Source: Paracoccaceae bacterium | GTDB lineage: Bacteria > Pseudomonadota > Alphaproteobacteria > Rhodobacterales > Rhodobacteraceae | Length of the DNA stretch: 45,145 nucleotides | Reading direction: 5' to 3' | Assembly (NCBI GenBank): GCA_947461435.1 | Contig: CANHLE010000018.1 | Location: 1-45,145, forward strand | Shown: positions 7,185-15,400 of the stretch, piece after piece | How the letters are laid out: the number at the start of each line of letters is the position of its first letter | How positions within the stretch are numbered: position 1 is the stretch's first letter | Made by a program: the position numbers and the translations under genes | Notes under the pieces: generated by a model | Told to the model about the DNA's origin: nothing | The model's input: the letters and a program-made list of their open reading frames with translations, nothing else | Databases searched by the model: none

Positions 7185-7892
7185 ATGATCCTTGCTTACA
7201 CACCCGCCCACAAGGAACTGCATTACCTCGACCGCGCCGGTTGGCTGCGCGCGGCTGTCCTTGGTGCGAATGACGGGATCGTCTCAGTCTCGTCGCTGAT
7301 TGTCGGCGTTGCTGCCGCCAATCCCAGCCCGACAGCTGTTCTCGTGGCCGGGGCCGCAGGCCTTGCCGCGGGCGCGATGTCGATGGCGGCTGGCGAATAT
7401 GTCTCGGTCAGCTCCCAGTCCGACGTCGAGCGTGCTGACATTGCCCGCGAAAGGCAGGCGCTGATCGACATGCCCGAGGCGGAGGAGGCCGAACTAGCCT
7501 CGATCTACCTATCTCGCGGCCTCTCTGCCGCAACAGCGGCACTCGTTGCCCGCGAGCTGACGTCTAAAGACGCTCTTGCTGCGCATATCCGCGATGAACT
7601 TGGCCTGTCTGAGATGCATACGGCAAATCCTTTGCAAGCAGCTTTCGCTTCAGGCGTCACCTTCACCATCGCCGCCGCCGTGCCGCTTGCGGCGGCCGTC
7701 CTTGCGCCAACGTCACTGATCATTCCTGCTGTTGTCATCACCACGCTCGTCAGTCTGGCCGCACTTGGGGCCATCGGCGCAGTCGCGGGCGGCGCGCCGA
7801 AACTGCCAGCCACGGCACGGGTACTTTTCTGGGGTGCCGCCGCGATGGCGATAACCGCAGGCGTCGGCTGGGTTTTTGGGGTCAGCGTTTGA
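7185..7892 (+). CDS. VIT1/CCC1-family iron/manganese transporter
   Basis: A 235-residue protein of the VIT1/CCC1 family, which exports or stores Fe(II)/Mn(II). Typical features are the N-terminal L-R-A-A-V-L-G-A-N-D-G-I-V-S-V-S-S-L segment, the G-A-M-S-M-A-A-G-E-Y-V-S-V-S-S-Q motif with its conserved Glu and Tyr, an acidic amphipathic region (E-A-E-E-A-E-L) and paired C-terminal helices separated by P-L-x-A-A. About five membrane segments are visible. The ATG follows the kinase stop by 5 bases with AGGA at 7172-7175, so it is expressed with the two-component system. Whether it carries Fe, Mn or both is not decidable here. Confidence 0.9.
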   Translation: MILAYTPAHKELHYLDRAGWLRAAVLGANDGIVSVSSLIVGVAAANPSPTAVLVAGAAGLAAGAMSMAAGEYVSVSSQSDVERADIARERQALIDMPEAEEAELASIYLSRGLSAATAALVARELTSKDALAAHIRDELGLSEMHTANPLQAAFASGVTFTIAAAVPLAAAVLAPTSLIIPAVVITTLVSLAALGAIGAVAGGAPKLPATARVLFWGAAAMAITAGVGWVFGVSV

Positions 7893-8058
7893 CCAGGGCC
7901 CAGTTTGTTTTTGCCGGAATGTCGCGCTCTTCGTTTGGTTTGATCGTCCTTATGAAGGGCAATTCTTCTAGAGTTTCGCCGGTTGGCACGGCAAAGTTGG
8001 CGCAGATTGACGCCGCGACCTTGCGTTTGCCGAACGCCGTTGGTGGTCGCTCGTGCAT
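7882..8058 (-). CDS. Possible small protein, 58 aa, unknown
   Basis: A short frame from ATG at 8058 to TGA at 7882, starting M-H-E-R-P-P-T-A-F-G-K-R-K and ending N-W-A-L-V-K-R. Its composition is ordinary and mixed (charged and hydrophobic residues, several Pro), unlike the Arg/Pro-rich shadow frames nearby. It overlaps the 3' end of the VIT gene by 11 bases in convergent orientation. The ribosome site is weak (GGAT about 12 bases upstream). I recognise no family. It fills part of an otherwise empty spacer of about 350 bp; it may be a real small gene or a remnant. Confidence 0.33.
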   Translation of the reverse strand: MHERPPTAFGKRKVAASICANFAVPTGETLEELPFIRTIKPNEERDIPAKTNWALVKR

Positions 8059-8239
8059 AGTGGTGTCTATCCAGGGCGAAAGGAAAACGGATCAAGGGAA
8101 TCAACTTCCGTCGACCGCGAGGCGAGCGTTCGAAGCCAGCTTTGGCCAAAGGTCCCGGACAGCGGCGTAAAGGCATTCGTTTGTTTCATGGATTGGCTGA
8201 CGCAACAGGCCAGAATTAGTCCCATCAGCCAGCCTTGAT
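8059..8239. other. Spacer without recognisable gene
   Basis: Between the possible 58-residue frame and the 55-residue gene I see no supported coding region. The plus-strand frame across 7889-8170 has no family resemblance and no ribosome site. A degenerate EcfG-like pair (CGTT with GGAAG, spacer 15, minus strand, 8086-8109) is present but does not match the consensus. Confidence 0.35.
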
Positions 8240-8407
8240 TCAGCGCGATTTATTGCCGTTCTTGCTTTTGTTGCCCGCGACGAGCGGTGGGCGGCCCGTG
8301 TCGGATGGTTTTGAAGTCGCCGGTTTGGCCTGATCCTTATCAGTTTCGGCTTTGCTATGCGAAGCCGCTTTATCGAATGCTGGCTTCTTGGGCTCTTTGT
8401 TTGCCAT
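8240..8407 (-). CDS. 55-aa Lys-rich hydrophilic protein, probable general-stress small protein
   Basis: Starts at ATG 8407 with an AAAGGAC ribosome site about 9 bases upstream. The 55 residues are highly hydrophilic, with many Lys, Ser, Asp and Pro and no Cys or Trp, so the protein is probably disordered. A longer frame upstream (to 8683) is a shadow of the dehydrogenase gene. A promoter exactly matching the EcfG consensus lies 43 bases upstream (8450-8474), which supports the gene and its start. I do not recognise the family; small basic disordered proteins are common in alphaproteobacterial stress regulons. No function is assigned. Confidence 0.7.
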   Translation of the reverse strand: MANKEPKKPAFDKAASHSKAETDKDQAKPATSKPSDTGRPPLVAGNKSKNGNKSR

Positions 8408-8449
8408 TTTAAGGGTGTCCTTTCCGGCGCACGGAATGTGCACCAGATC

Positions 8450-8474
8450 AACGCGCCGGGCCTGCGCGGGTTCC
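8450..8474 (-). promoter_or_regulatory. EcfG-type (general stress) promoter of the 55-aa gene
   Basis: Read on the minus strand: GGAAC (8474-8470), 16-base spacer, CGTT (8453-8450). This equals the alphaproteobacterial EcfG consensus GGAAC-N16/17-CGTT. The start codon at 8407 is about 43 bases downstream of the -10 element, leaving a short 5' leader. Confidence 0.75.
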
Positions 8475-8561
8475 CCGCTGATCGGCGCTCGTGCTGTAAT
8501 TCTGACCGCCCTGAAAACCAATGCGCTTAGCTTTGGCGTTTTGACAGGTTCGACCGAAAAC

Positions 8562-9890
8562 TCAGGGTGCGGTGCCAGTCGGCACGACCCTCCACACCTT
8601 GTTGCCCACATCATCGGCCACCAGCAGGGCTCCGCTGCGATCAATCGCAACGCCCACGGGCCGCCCCATCGCTGTGCCGTCATCGGAAAGAAAGCCTGTC
8701 AGTATATCCTGCGGATCGCCCGAGGGGTGACCCATGAAAAACGGCACAAAAATAACCTTGTATCCTGACGGCGGCTCGCGATTCCAGGACCCGTGCTGAC
8801 CAACGAAGACCCCGTTGCGATAGGGCTTAGGAAACAATGCTCCGGTATTGAATGTCAGACCCAGCGATCCGGTATGGGCCCCCAAAGCATAGTCAGGCTT
8901 CAGGGCGGTGGCCACAAGATCGGGGCGTGCGGGCTGGGGCCGCACATCGATATTCTGGCCATAGTAACTGTAAGGCCAGCCATAAAACCCGCCGTCACGA
9001 ACAGATGTCATATAGTCGGGCACAAGATCACTGCCGATCTCGTCACGCTCATTCACCGATACCCAAAGTGCGCCGCTGTCCGGTTGCCAGGATAGTCCAT
9101 TCGCATTGCGCAAGCCTGAGGCGAAAACACGCGCTTTTCGGGTTGCGATGGTGATTTCAAGTATGGACGCCCGGTTTTCCTCGGCCACGATACCGTTTTC
9201 GCCGGCATTGCTGTTGGATCCGACCGTTACGAACAAACGTGTGCCATCGGGACTTGCAACGATATCCTTGGTCCAGTGATGGTTGATCGGCCCAGCTGGC
9301 AAGTTGACCAGGATCACACCAGGGGAATTGATATGGGTTTCCCCCGGGACATAGGGAAAGGCCATGACGGCATCCCTGTTGGCCACGTAAAGTGTGCGGC
9401 CGATCAGGGCCATGCCGAACGGCGAATGAAGGTTTTCAAGAAACACGGTGTGTATCTCGGCTACTCCATCGCCGTCTGTGTCGCGCAAAAGGCTGATCCG
9501 GTCTGCGCTGGGCACCCCCGCCCGCGCCATGACCAATCCCATGATCCAGCCTTTCAGCCCGTACCCGGCATCGTGCTGAGCGGGGGCGTTGCTTTCGGCG
9601 ACAAGCACATCGCCATTTGGCAGCACGTGCAGCCAGCGGGGATGGTCGAACCCGCCCGCAAATTCATTGACCGCCAACCCACCGGCTGGAACGGGCGCAG
9701 CGCCCTCTGGCCAGCCAACTGCCGGCGCAATGTTGACCGTTGGAATGAAAGTTGGGTTTGGCGCTGGCAGGACCGGACGTGCACCGTACCCCGCCTGCGA
9801 ACTGACGGTCGCACTTTCGCAGGAACTTAGGACGATCCCCGTCGCCGCAAGGATCAAGGCGGACCACATCAGAAAAGCAGTTTTCGCCAT
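8562..9890 (-). CDS. PQQ-dependent sugar (sorbosone-type) dehydrogenase lipoprotein
   Basis: A 442-residue protein starting at ATG 9890, with an AAGGGA site 5 bases upstream; the longer frame to 10055 runs through the intergenic region and the PRC-barrel gene. The N-terminus has a lipoprotein signal ending L-S-S-C, so it is probably membrane-anchored facing the periplasm. The body is a six-bladed propeller of the soluble glucose / L-sorbosone dehydrogenase family: W-P-E-G near the start, [45 protein letters not shown]. The natural substrate is unknown. It lies 88 bases after the PRC-barrel gene and may be read through from its EcfG promoter, although a hairpin lies between them. Confidence 0.87.
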   Translation of the reverse strand: MAKTAFLMWSALILAATGIVLSSCESATVSSQAGYGARPVLPAPNPTFIPTVNIAPAVGWPEGAAPVPAGGLAVNEFAGGFDHPRWLHVLPNGDVLVAESNAPAQHDAGYGLKGWIMGLVMARAGVPSADRISLLRDTDGDGVAEIHTVFLENLHSPFGMALIGRTLYVANRDAVMAFPYVPGETHINSPGVILVNLPAGPINHHWTKDIVASPDGTRLFVTVGSNSNAGENGIVAEENRASILEITIATRKARVFASGLRNANGLSWQPDSGALWVSVNERDEIGSDLVPDYMTSVRDGGFYGWPYSYYGQNIDVRPQPARPDLVATALKPDYALGAHTGSLGLTFNTGALFPKPYRNGVFVGQHGSWNREPPSGYKVIFVPFFMGHPSGDPQDILTGFLSDDGTAMGRPVGVAIDRSGALLVADDVGNKVWRVVPTGTAP

Positions 9891-9912
9891 GGCGTTCCCT
9901 TTGACGTGAAGG

Positions 9913-9938
9913 GGGCCAGCGGCAATCGTCGCTGGCCC
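9913..9938 (-). terminator. 9-bp hairpin after the PRC-barrel gene (weak terminator or processing site)
   Basis: GGGCCAGCG pairs with CGCTGGCCC across an 8-base loop. It lies about 40 bases downstream of the PRC-barrel stop and just before the ribosome site of the dehydrogenase gene. There is no T-run after it in either direction, so it may attenuate or stabilise RNA rather than terminate fully. Confidence 0.45.
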
Positions 9939-9978
9939 GAATATATGCAAAGCGGGGCTGCCCAGAAGGCCCCGATGT

Positions 9979-10275
9979 TTAGTGATTATGCTCTGGCATC
10001 GCCTTGATCTGTTCTTTCGTCCATGACGTTGTCGCATGAACCGCGCCTTCTTCATCGCGCATGAAATTCAACTGGTTCGTTGTCATCGCGACCGGCTTTG
10101 CGCCCATCCCAAGAAAGCCGCCGACATCCACGATCACTTGCGTCGCGGCGCCCATGCCGTGCACATGCGAAACGGTTCCGATTTTTTCGTCATCCGCGCC
10201 GTAAACCACGGCATCCATCAAGGTCGCTTCTGTAAGGTCACTGTCGACAAGCTGGGTGTGTGTTGAATGGTCCAT
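9979..10275 (-). CDS. PRC-barrel domain protein
   Basis: A 98-residue protein. I choose ATG 10275 (AAAGGA site about 10 bases upstream) over an in-frame GTG at 10302. After a short polar lead the sequence has the PRC-barrel pattern: [21 protein letters not shown], then [18 protein letters not shown], and an H-x-H tail. PRC-barrel proteins of this kind are small cytosolic or RNA/membrane-associated proteins, often stress-induced in alphaproteobacteria. An exact EcfG promoter is 50 bases upstream. No specific function can be given. Confidence 0.85.
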   Translation of the reverse strand: MDHSTHTQLVDSDLTEATLMDAVVYGADDEKIGTVSHVHGMGAATQVIVDVGGFLGMGAKPVAMTTNQLNFMRDEEGAVHATTSWTKEQIKAMPEHNH

Positions 10276-10324
10276 CTGGGAGTTTTCCTTTGGGTCGGTC
10301 ACGAGCGATCATGCTCTGAGCAAC

Positions 10325-10349
10325 AACGCGGTAAAACGCCAAGAGTTCC
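10325..10349 (-). promoter_or_regulatory. EcfG-type promoter of the PRC-barrel gene
   Basis: On the minus strand: GGAAC (10349-10345), 16-base spacer, CGTT (10328-10325), an exact match to the general-stress consensus. The predicted transcription start near 10317 gives a leader of about 40 bases to the ATG at 10275. Confidence 0.78.
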
Positions 10350-10672
10350 CTTTTGGATCGCGTTGCATGTCATGCCCAAGGTCGTGAGTGCCAATTGGAC
10401 TTGTGCCGTGTTCGACCACAGGCCAAGCTTTGTACCCTGTTCCCGTCCGCTGTGTTGGCAGGGTCGGTGTGAGGGCGAAGCCATTTTAGGTTCAGATATT
10501 GACGGTTTGCCCTTGTGCGCGCGAACGCAGGGCGCAGACCTGATTGCAGAAAAGCAGCTGAAACCGCCGCAAACCTGATCCATCAGTCGCTCAGGAAAAG
10601 AACGTCGAAAAGCGTATGCCGCCCTGCAAAGCGGCCCGTGGGGCCCTTGGAGCCAACGGAGCGGCGTTTGAA
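10350..10672. other. Spacer between PRC-barrel gene and membrane hydrolase
   Basis: About 320 bp with no gene I can support. Minus-strand frames crossing it are Cys/Arg/Pro-rich, lack ribosome sites and run straight through the EcfG promoter. The plus-strand frame 10267-10578 has no family resemblance. It might hide a small RNA or decayed gene, but nothing in the sequence shows one. Confidence 0.35.
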
Positions 10673-12160
10673 TTAAAGGTTTGCGAACAACGGAAAGCTG
10701 ACGCCCAAGGCCCAAGCCAAACATAGGCCAAGTCCCAAACCTGCTGCGACCGTGCCAGATTGCCGTCCGATCCAGCGCCCCATCAGCCCATGAACCAAAA
10801 AGAACAAGACAAACACCGGCAGGACGATCAACACAAACGTCAGGTTTTCGGGGTCCAGCGCGGCGGCGATGCCCAATGACAGGAAGAGGAAAATGCGAGC
10901 GGTGAACCTGCGCCATAGCCGGCTTTGACCTGCCTGGGTTACATAGCCATCTGCGATCATGAACGGCACGGTGCCCAGACACAGTGCGGCAATGATCGGC
11001 AAACGCTCTGGCGTGGGCCAAAAATTCGCGGCATACCGGTCAAGTGCCAGACCAAAGACAAGGATCCCCCACAGGGTCAGGGCGATGGTTGGCAGGACCG
11101 GCACCGGCCATATCCGCCAAGCATTTCGCCCAAGAAGCGCAATTTGCAAGGCACCGTACACTGCAAGATGCAGCATCAGGTAATCGGCGACGAGTACGGG
11201 AAGAAAGTTTTCATAAAACGGTGTGATCAGAAATGGGGTCGCGATTGCAGGGGCCATGGTCGCCAGCACGAACCGGCGGGTTGATACTACGGGCGCGTCC
11301 GGACCTTTGGGAAAAAGCGCAGCGATCGGATGGAAGGCCACGACGATTCCTGCCAAAAGCGCAAGAATCCACCATCCCCGATGCCCAGCCGAAACGCTGC
11401 TATGGCGCTCAAAAGTTGCGTCCAGCCAAGCCACTGCCTCGTCAACGGCAGTGGGGCTGAAAAGGACGCCGACATGTTCGACCGATGGTGCCACGACAGC
11501 CCGGCGCGAGACGAGGCCATCAACCGCCAGATCGCCTTCGCCCGCGGCAGGATCAACCAGATGGACGGCGTCAAGACCGGCTTGGCGCAGAAAACTCTCC
11601 CATTGCCCCGAGATCACCAGAAGTCTTTGCGGGGACTGCGCCGTCACGGCCTGCGAGAACATGGAAATGGCCACCACAGCGTCTATTGGCGTTCCGGCCG
11701 CACTTTCTGCGATGCTGGCCCGCACGATGATATCTGTCGCCATCGAATGCCCAAGAAGGGCAATTTGCGATGCCCCGGGCAAGGCACGGGCGGCAGCAAT
11801 CACGCGGCGCGTTTCGGCTACCAAAAGCGCCGTTGTGCCGTTGACCGACGTAACATCCCCTGACATGGGGACGGGGTTTTTTCCGTGACCCTCATAGTCA
11901 AAAGCCAGAACCCTGTATCCTGCCTGCGCCAGGTGCAAAGAATAGGACTGCATGATCTGCCGCGACCCGGCAAATCCGTGCGCCACCACCACAACCGGGC
12001 CGTTCTGATCTGGCAAAGAGTAGAGCGTAACGGGCGTTGTGCCGACGTCGAACGACGAGATGTCCAGTCCGGCACGTTCTCGCTCAAGATTGAAGACGGA
12101 CAGAACGATCATCACGGCCGCGGCGATCAAGATGGCCAAATGTTTTCGGGATCTGGGCAT
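10673..12160 (-). CDS. Membrane-anchored alpha/beta hydrolase with polytopic C-terminal half
   Basis: A 495-residue two-part protein. A signal-anchor helix (about 8-25) leads to an alpha/beta-hydrolase domain: V-V-V-A-H-G-F-A-G-S (oxyanion region), F-D-Y-E-G-H-G-K-N-P, and nucleophile Ser in G-H-S-M-A-T near residue 137. A late H-V-G-V-L in the hydrolase part may hold the catalytic His. From about residue 258 on it becomes a membrane protein with about seven hydrophobic segments. The hydrolase would face the periplasm if the anchor helix is type II. Substrate unknown; lipid or ester are possible. It is divergent from ndvB, sharing a 260-bp promoter region. The fusion is seen directly; the role is not inferable. 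Confidence 0.8.
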   Translation of the reverse strand: MPRSRKHLAILIAAAVMIVLSVFNLERERAGLDISSFDVGTTPVTLYSLPDQNGPVVVVAHGFAGSRQIMQSYSLHLAQAGYRVLAFDYEGHGKNPVPMSGDVTSVNGTTALLVAETRRVIAAARALPGASQIALLGHSMATDIIVRASIAESAAGTPIDAVVAISMFSQAVTAQSPQRLLVISGQWESFLRQAGLDAVHLVDPAAGEGDLAVDGLVSRRAVVAPSVEHVGVLFSPTAVDEAVAWLDATFERHSSVSAGHRGWWILALLAGIVVAFHPIAALFPKGPDAPVVSTRRFVLATMAPAIATPFLITPFYENFLPVLVADYLMLHLAVYGALQIALLGRNAWRIWPVPVLPTIALTLWGILVFGLALDRYAANFWPTPERLPIIAALCLGTVPFMIADGYVTQAGQSRLWRRFTARIFLFLSLGIAAALDPENLTFVLIVLPVFVLFFLVHGLMGRWIGRQSGTVAAGLGLGLCLAWALGVSFPLFANL

Positions 12161-12312
12161 GTTGGACGTTCCGGTTATGATCTCAGGACATACTTTGTAT
12201 TCCCTTTTACGGAAGCGGCTTGGTTCCAGATCATTGTTTCTGGCCGTTTGTGCTCATTCCCGTGTCTTAGCGCGCATGTGCCGATCTGTGGCTGCCCGGG
12301 CTCATTTCTTAA

Positions 12313-12337
12313 GGAACAAATTCCCACCCAATGCGTT
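12313..12337 (+). promoter_or_regulatory. EcfG-type promoter upstream of ndvB
   Basis: GGAAC (12313-12317), 16-base spacer, CGTT (12334-12337): exact general-stress consensus. The first in-frame ATG of the ndvB frame (12331) lies inside this element, so it cannot be the start of a transcript made from here; translation must begin further downstream. Confidence 0.75.
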
Positions 12338-12426
12338 TCCCATGGAGCAGGTTTTCAATCGGAGGCGAAATTGCGCATTGGATATCGCGGCGGCCGCCTT
12401 GGTGGGCCAGCACAGTCTTTCCCTGT

Positions 12427-15400
12427 ATGACCCCTTTGAAGGAATTTTTTTCATGGCGAAGCCGCAGTTCGGTACAGGACCCTTGGTCTGATCCCTCGCC
12501 AATCCGGTCTGACCTGTTCGGGATCGAACGGCTGGAGCACCATGCCTTGACCTTGGCCGTGGCACAAAGCCTGCCAATTGGGCGCCCCGTCCGGGTGCCC
12601 AATCTGCTTGGTCGCGTCACGGACAATGCCAAAGTCTTGCTATCCGCCTATCGGTCCGGCGCGCAATCCTTGGAAGCGGGTCAACCGATCACGCCTGCTG
12701 CCGAATGGCTACTGGACAATTTTCACATTGTTGAACAGCAGTTGCGGCAAATCAAAGATGACCTGCCGCCGGGATACTATCGACACTTGCCCAAACTGGC
12801 TGAAGGTCCTTTGGCGGGATATCCCCGTGTTCTGGGGCTGGCCTGGGCCTATGTGGCGCATACTGACAGTCTGTTGTCGGACAATGCGTTGTTAAGATTT
12901 GTACAGTCTTATCAGACTGTTCAGCCCTTAACGATTGGTGAGCTGTGGGCCGTGGCGATCACGCTTCGCATCGTGCTGATCGAAAACATGCGCAGGCTTT
13001 CCGTTCAGATCACGCAGGCCGATCGCTTGCGGCGCGCGGCGGACACTCTGGTTGACCAGGTCTTTGGCAAGAATGAACCCGGGGTTTCGGGCAATGCAGT
13101 CCTGGCAAAGCTGGACGGTGCGGAAATTCCCGAGATTATGGCCGCCCAAATAGCAAAACGGTTGCGCGGCACAGACCCGGCCGAAACTCCTTTGGCCGGA
13201 TGGTTTGACGACCGGCTGCGCCAATTGGGGCTGACGGTTGACATGGTGGTGGCCAATGCTCAGGCGCGGCAAGGCGCCTCAAACGTCACGATGCGCAATA
13301 TCGTTACCTCAATGCGACGCATGTCCGAGATGGATTGGGCCGATTTTTTTGAAGAGGCAAGTCTGACAGAGGCCCGCTTGAGAACGCATCCAGGCTATGC
13401 GGAAATGGATTTTACAACGCGCAACCGCTACCGCACCTCGATTGAGACTTTGGCGCGCCATTCACATCATGATGAAACGGCCGTCACACAATCCGCTTTG
13501 GGCTTTGCTGCTGCCGGAACATCGCCCGCATCGCGCGATCCCGGATTTGCCCTGATCGGCGACGGATTACCGGCGCTGGAGCGGAGCCTTGGATATTCAC
13601 CGCCTTTGGCCCTTGCGGTGGGCCGGCGCCTGCGCGCGCTCGGTTTGACGGGATATCTGGGATCAATCATCGCCGCCGCCTCAGCCTTGTTGGGGTTGGC
13701 CTTTTGGTTCACGGGGCTTGGCGGCTTTGCCCTCGCACTTTCGGGCTTTGCCGTCGCCTTTGAAGCGGGAACTGCAATAATCAATCTGTTTGTGACCCGG
13801 TTGGTCGGGCCAAGACCCTTGCCGGGCTTGTCTTTGACCGATGGGATCCCGGACGAATTGCGAACGCTCGTCGCCGTGCCTGTATTGCTGGGCACCGCGA
13901 TGGATCTTGAAGCACAGATCGATCTGCTGGAGGTTCATTTTCTGTCCAGTGTCGGCGGGGCCGTGTCCTATGCCTTGCTGACCGATGGCGCCGATGCGGC
14001 CTCAGAAACAACTCCGATGGATGCGGCCTTGATTGCGGCATCGCGATCGGCGATCGCAAGATTGAATGAAATCTATCCGTCACAGGACGGTAACAGGTTC
14101 TTCTTGCTTCATCGTCAACGCCAATGGAACCCGGCCGAAGGGGTTTGGATGGGATGGGAGCGTAAGCGCGGCAAGCTGATGGAACTGAACAGACTGCTGC
14201 GCGGGGCCACCGATACCAGCTTTTTGGCCTGCCCAGGTCTTCCCCAACACGTCAAATACGTGATCACTTTGGATGCTGACACGCGCATCCTGCGCGACAC
14301 GGTGCGCCGATTGATAGGGAAAATGGCGCACCCTTTGAACCAGCCCGTCGTTGATCCGGTGCGTCAAAGAGTAACATCAGGCTATGGGATACTTCAGCCA
14401 CAAGTAACCCCCGCTCTTCCCTTGGGGCGGGACGGATCCCTTTATCAGCAGATTTCGTCCAGTCGTGGCGGACTTGAACCCTATGCTTCTGCCAGTTCCG
14501 ATGTCTATCAAGATCTATTCTGTGAAGGATCATTCACGGGCAAGGGCATTTATCACATCGATACCTTTTCGGCAGTCATGGCGGAACGGGTTCCTGACAA
14601 TAACTTGTTAAGCCACGATTTGTTCGAAGGCGGGTTTGCTCGTGCCGGACTTGCAAGCGATATCCAAGTGGTTGAAGATTTTCCGTCGCGGCAGGATGTC
14701 GATGCCCGCAGGCACCACCGCTGGGTACGCGGCGACTGGCAGTTGATCCCTTGGATCACAGGCTGGCGGACAACCAAGGGCGGAATCTCGGCGGTAAATC
14801 GGTGGAAGATGCTGGATAATCTTCGGCGGTCTTTGCTGGCGCCGATGGCCCTTTGGGCCTTGATGACCGGTTGGCTTTTGCCCCTTCCTCAAGCCCTCGC
14901 TTGGACCACGGCCATTTTGGCCCTGATGGCTTTACCGCGTCTTGTAGCCCTGCCCTTGGCGGTTTTGCCGGGGCGCGCCGGCATCACATCACAAAGCCAT
15001 TTTCAGGCCTTGCGGTACGATGTGAAGATCGCGCTGGCGCAGGTTCTTTTGGCGGTAGTGATGATGGCCGAAACCGCTGCGCAGATGCTGGATGCTATTG
15101 CGCGAACCCTTTTCCGGCTTGTCCGGGGGCGGCATCTGCTCGAATGGCTGACGGCAGCGCAAGCAAGCGGGGCAGGTCTTCGCGGCTATGTTGGGTTCTA
15201 TCGGCTTAAAGCCCGCGGTCTGGGTCTGGGGTTGGGGCTTGTGGCGGCGGCTTGCGCCTTAAACCCAATGGTCTGGCCCATCGGTCTGCTCTTTTCCATC
15301 CTTTGGCTGTCTGGTCCCGCTCTGGCGCGGTGGATCAGCTCGCCAACCTCCGATTTTGCCGCAACGCCCCTGACGGTGGACGAACGCCGCGAATTGCGAC

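Noticed and set aside
8086-8109. EcfG-like pair GGAAG-N15-CGTT before the 58-codon frame
   Set aside because: Last base of the -35 and the spacer both deviate from the consensus; a chance match is likely.
10267-10578. 103-codon plus-strand frame in the same spacer
   Set aside because: No ribosome site, no recognisable domain, starts inside the PRC-barrel start region.
10299-11021. 240-codon minus-strand frame across the spacer upstream of the PRC-barrel gene
   Set aside because: Overlaps the hydrolase gene in another frame, runs through an exact EcfG promoter and has Cys/Arg-rich composition. A faint phasin-like look of its end was not strong enough to report.
12331-12333. ATG 12331 as the start of ndvB
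   Set aside because: It lies within the -10 end of the EcfG promoter and the following 32 codons lack resemblance to NdvB N-termini.
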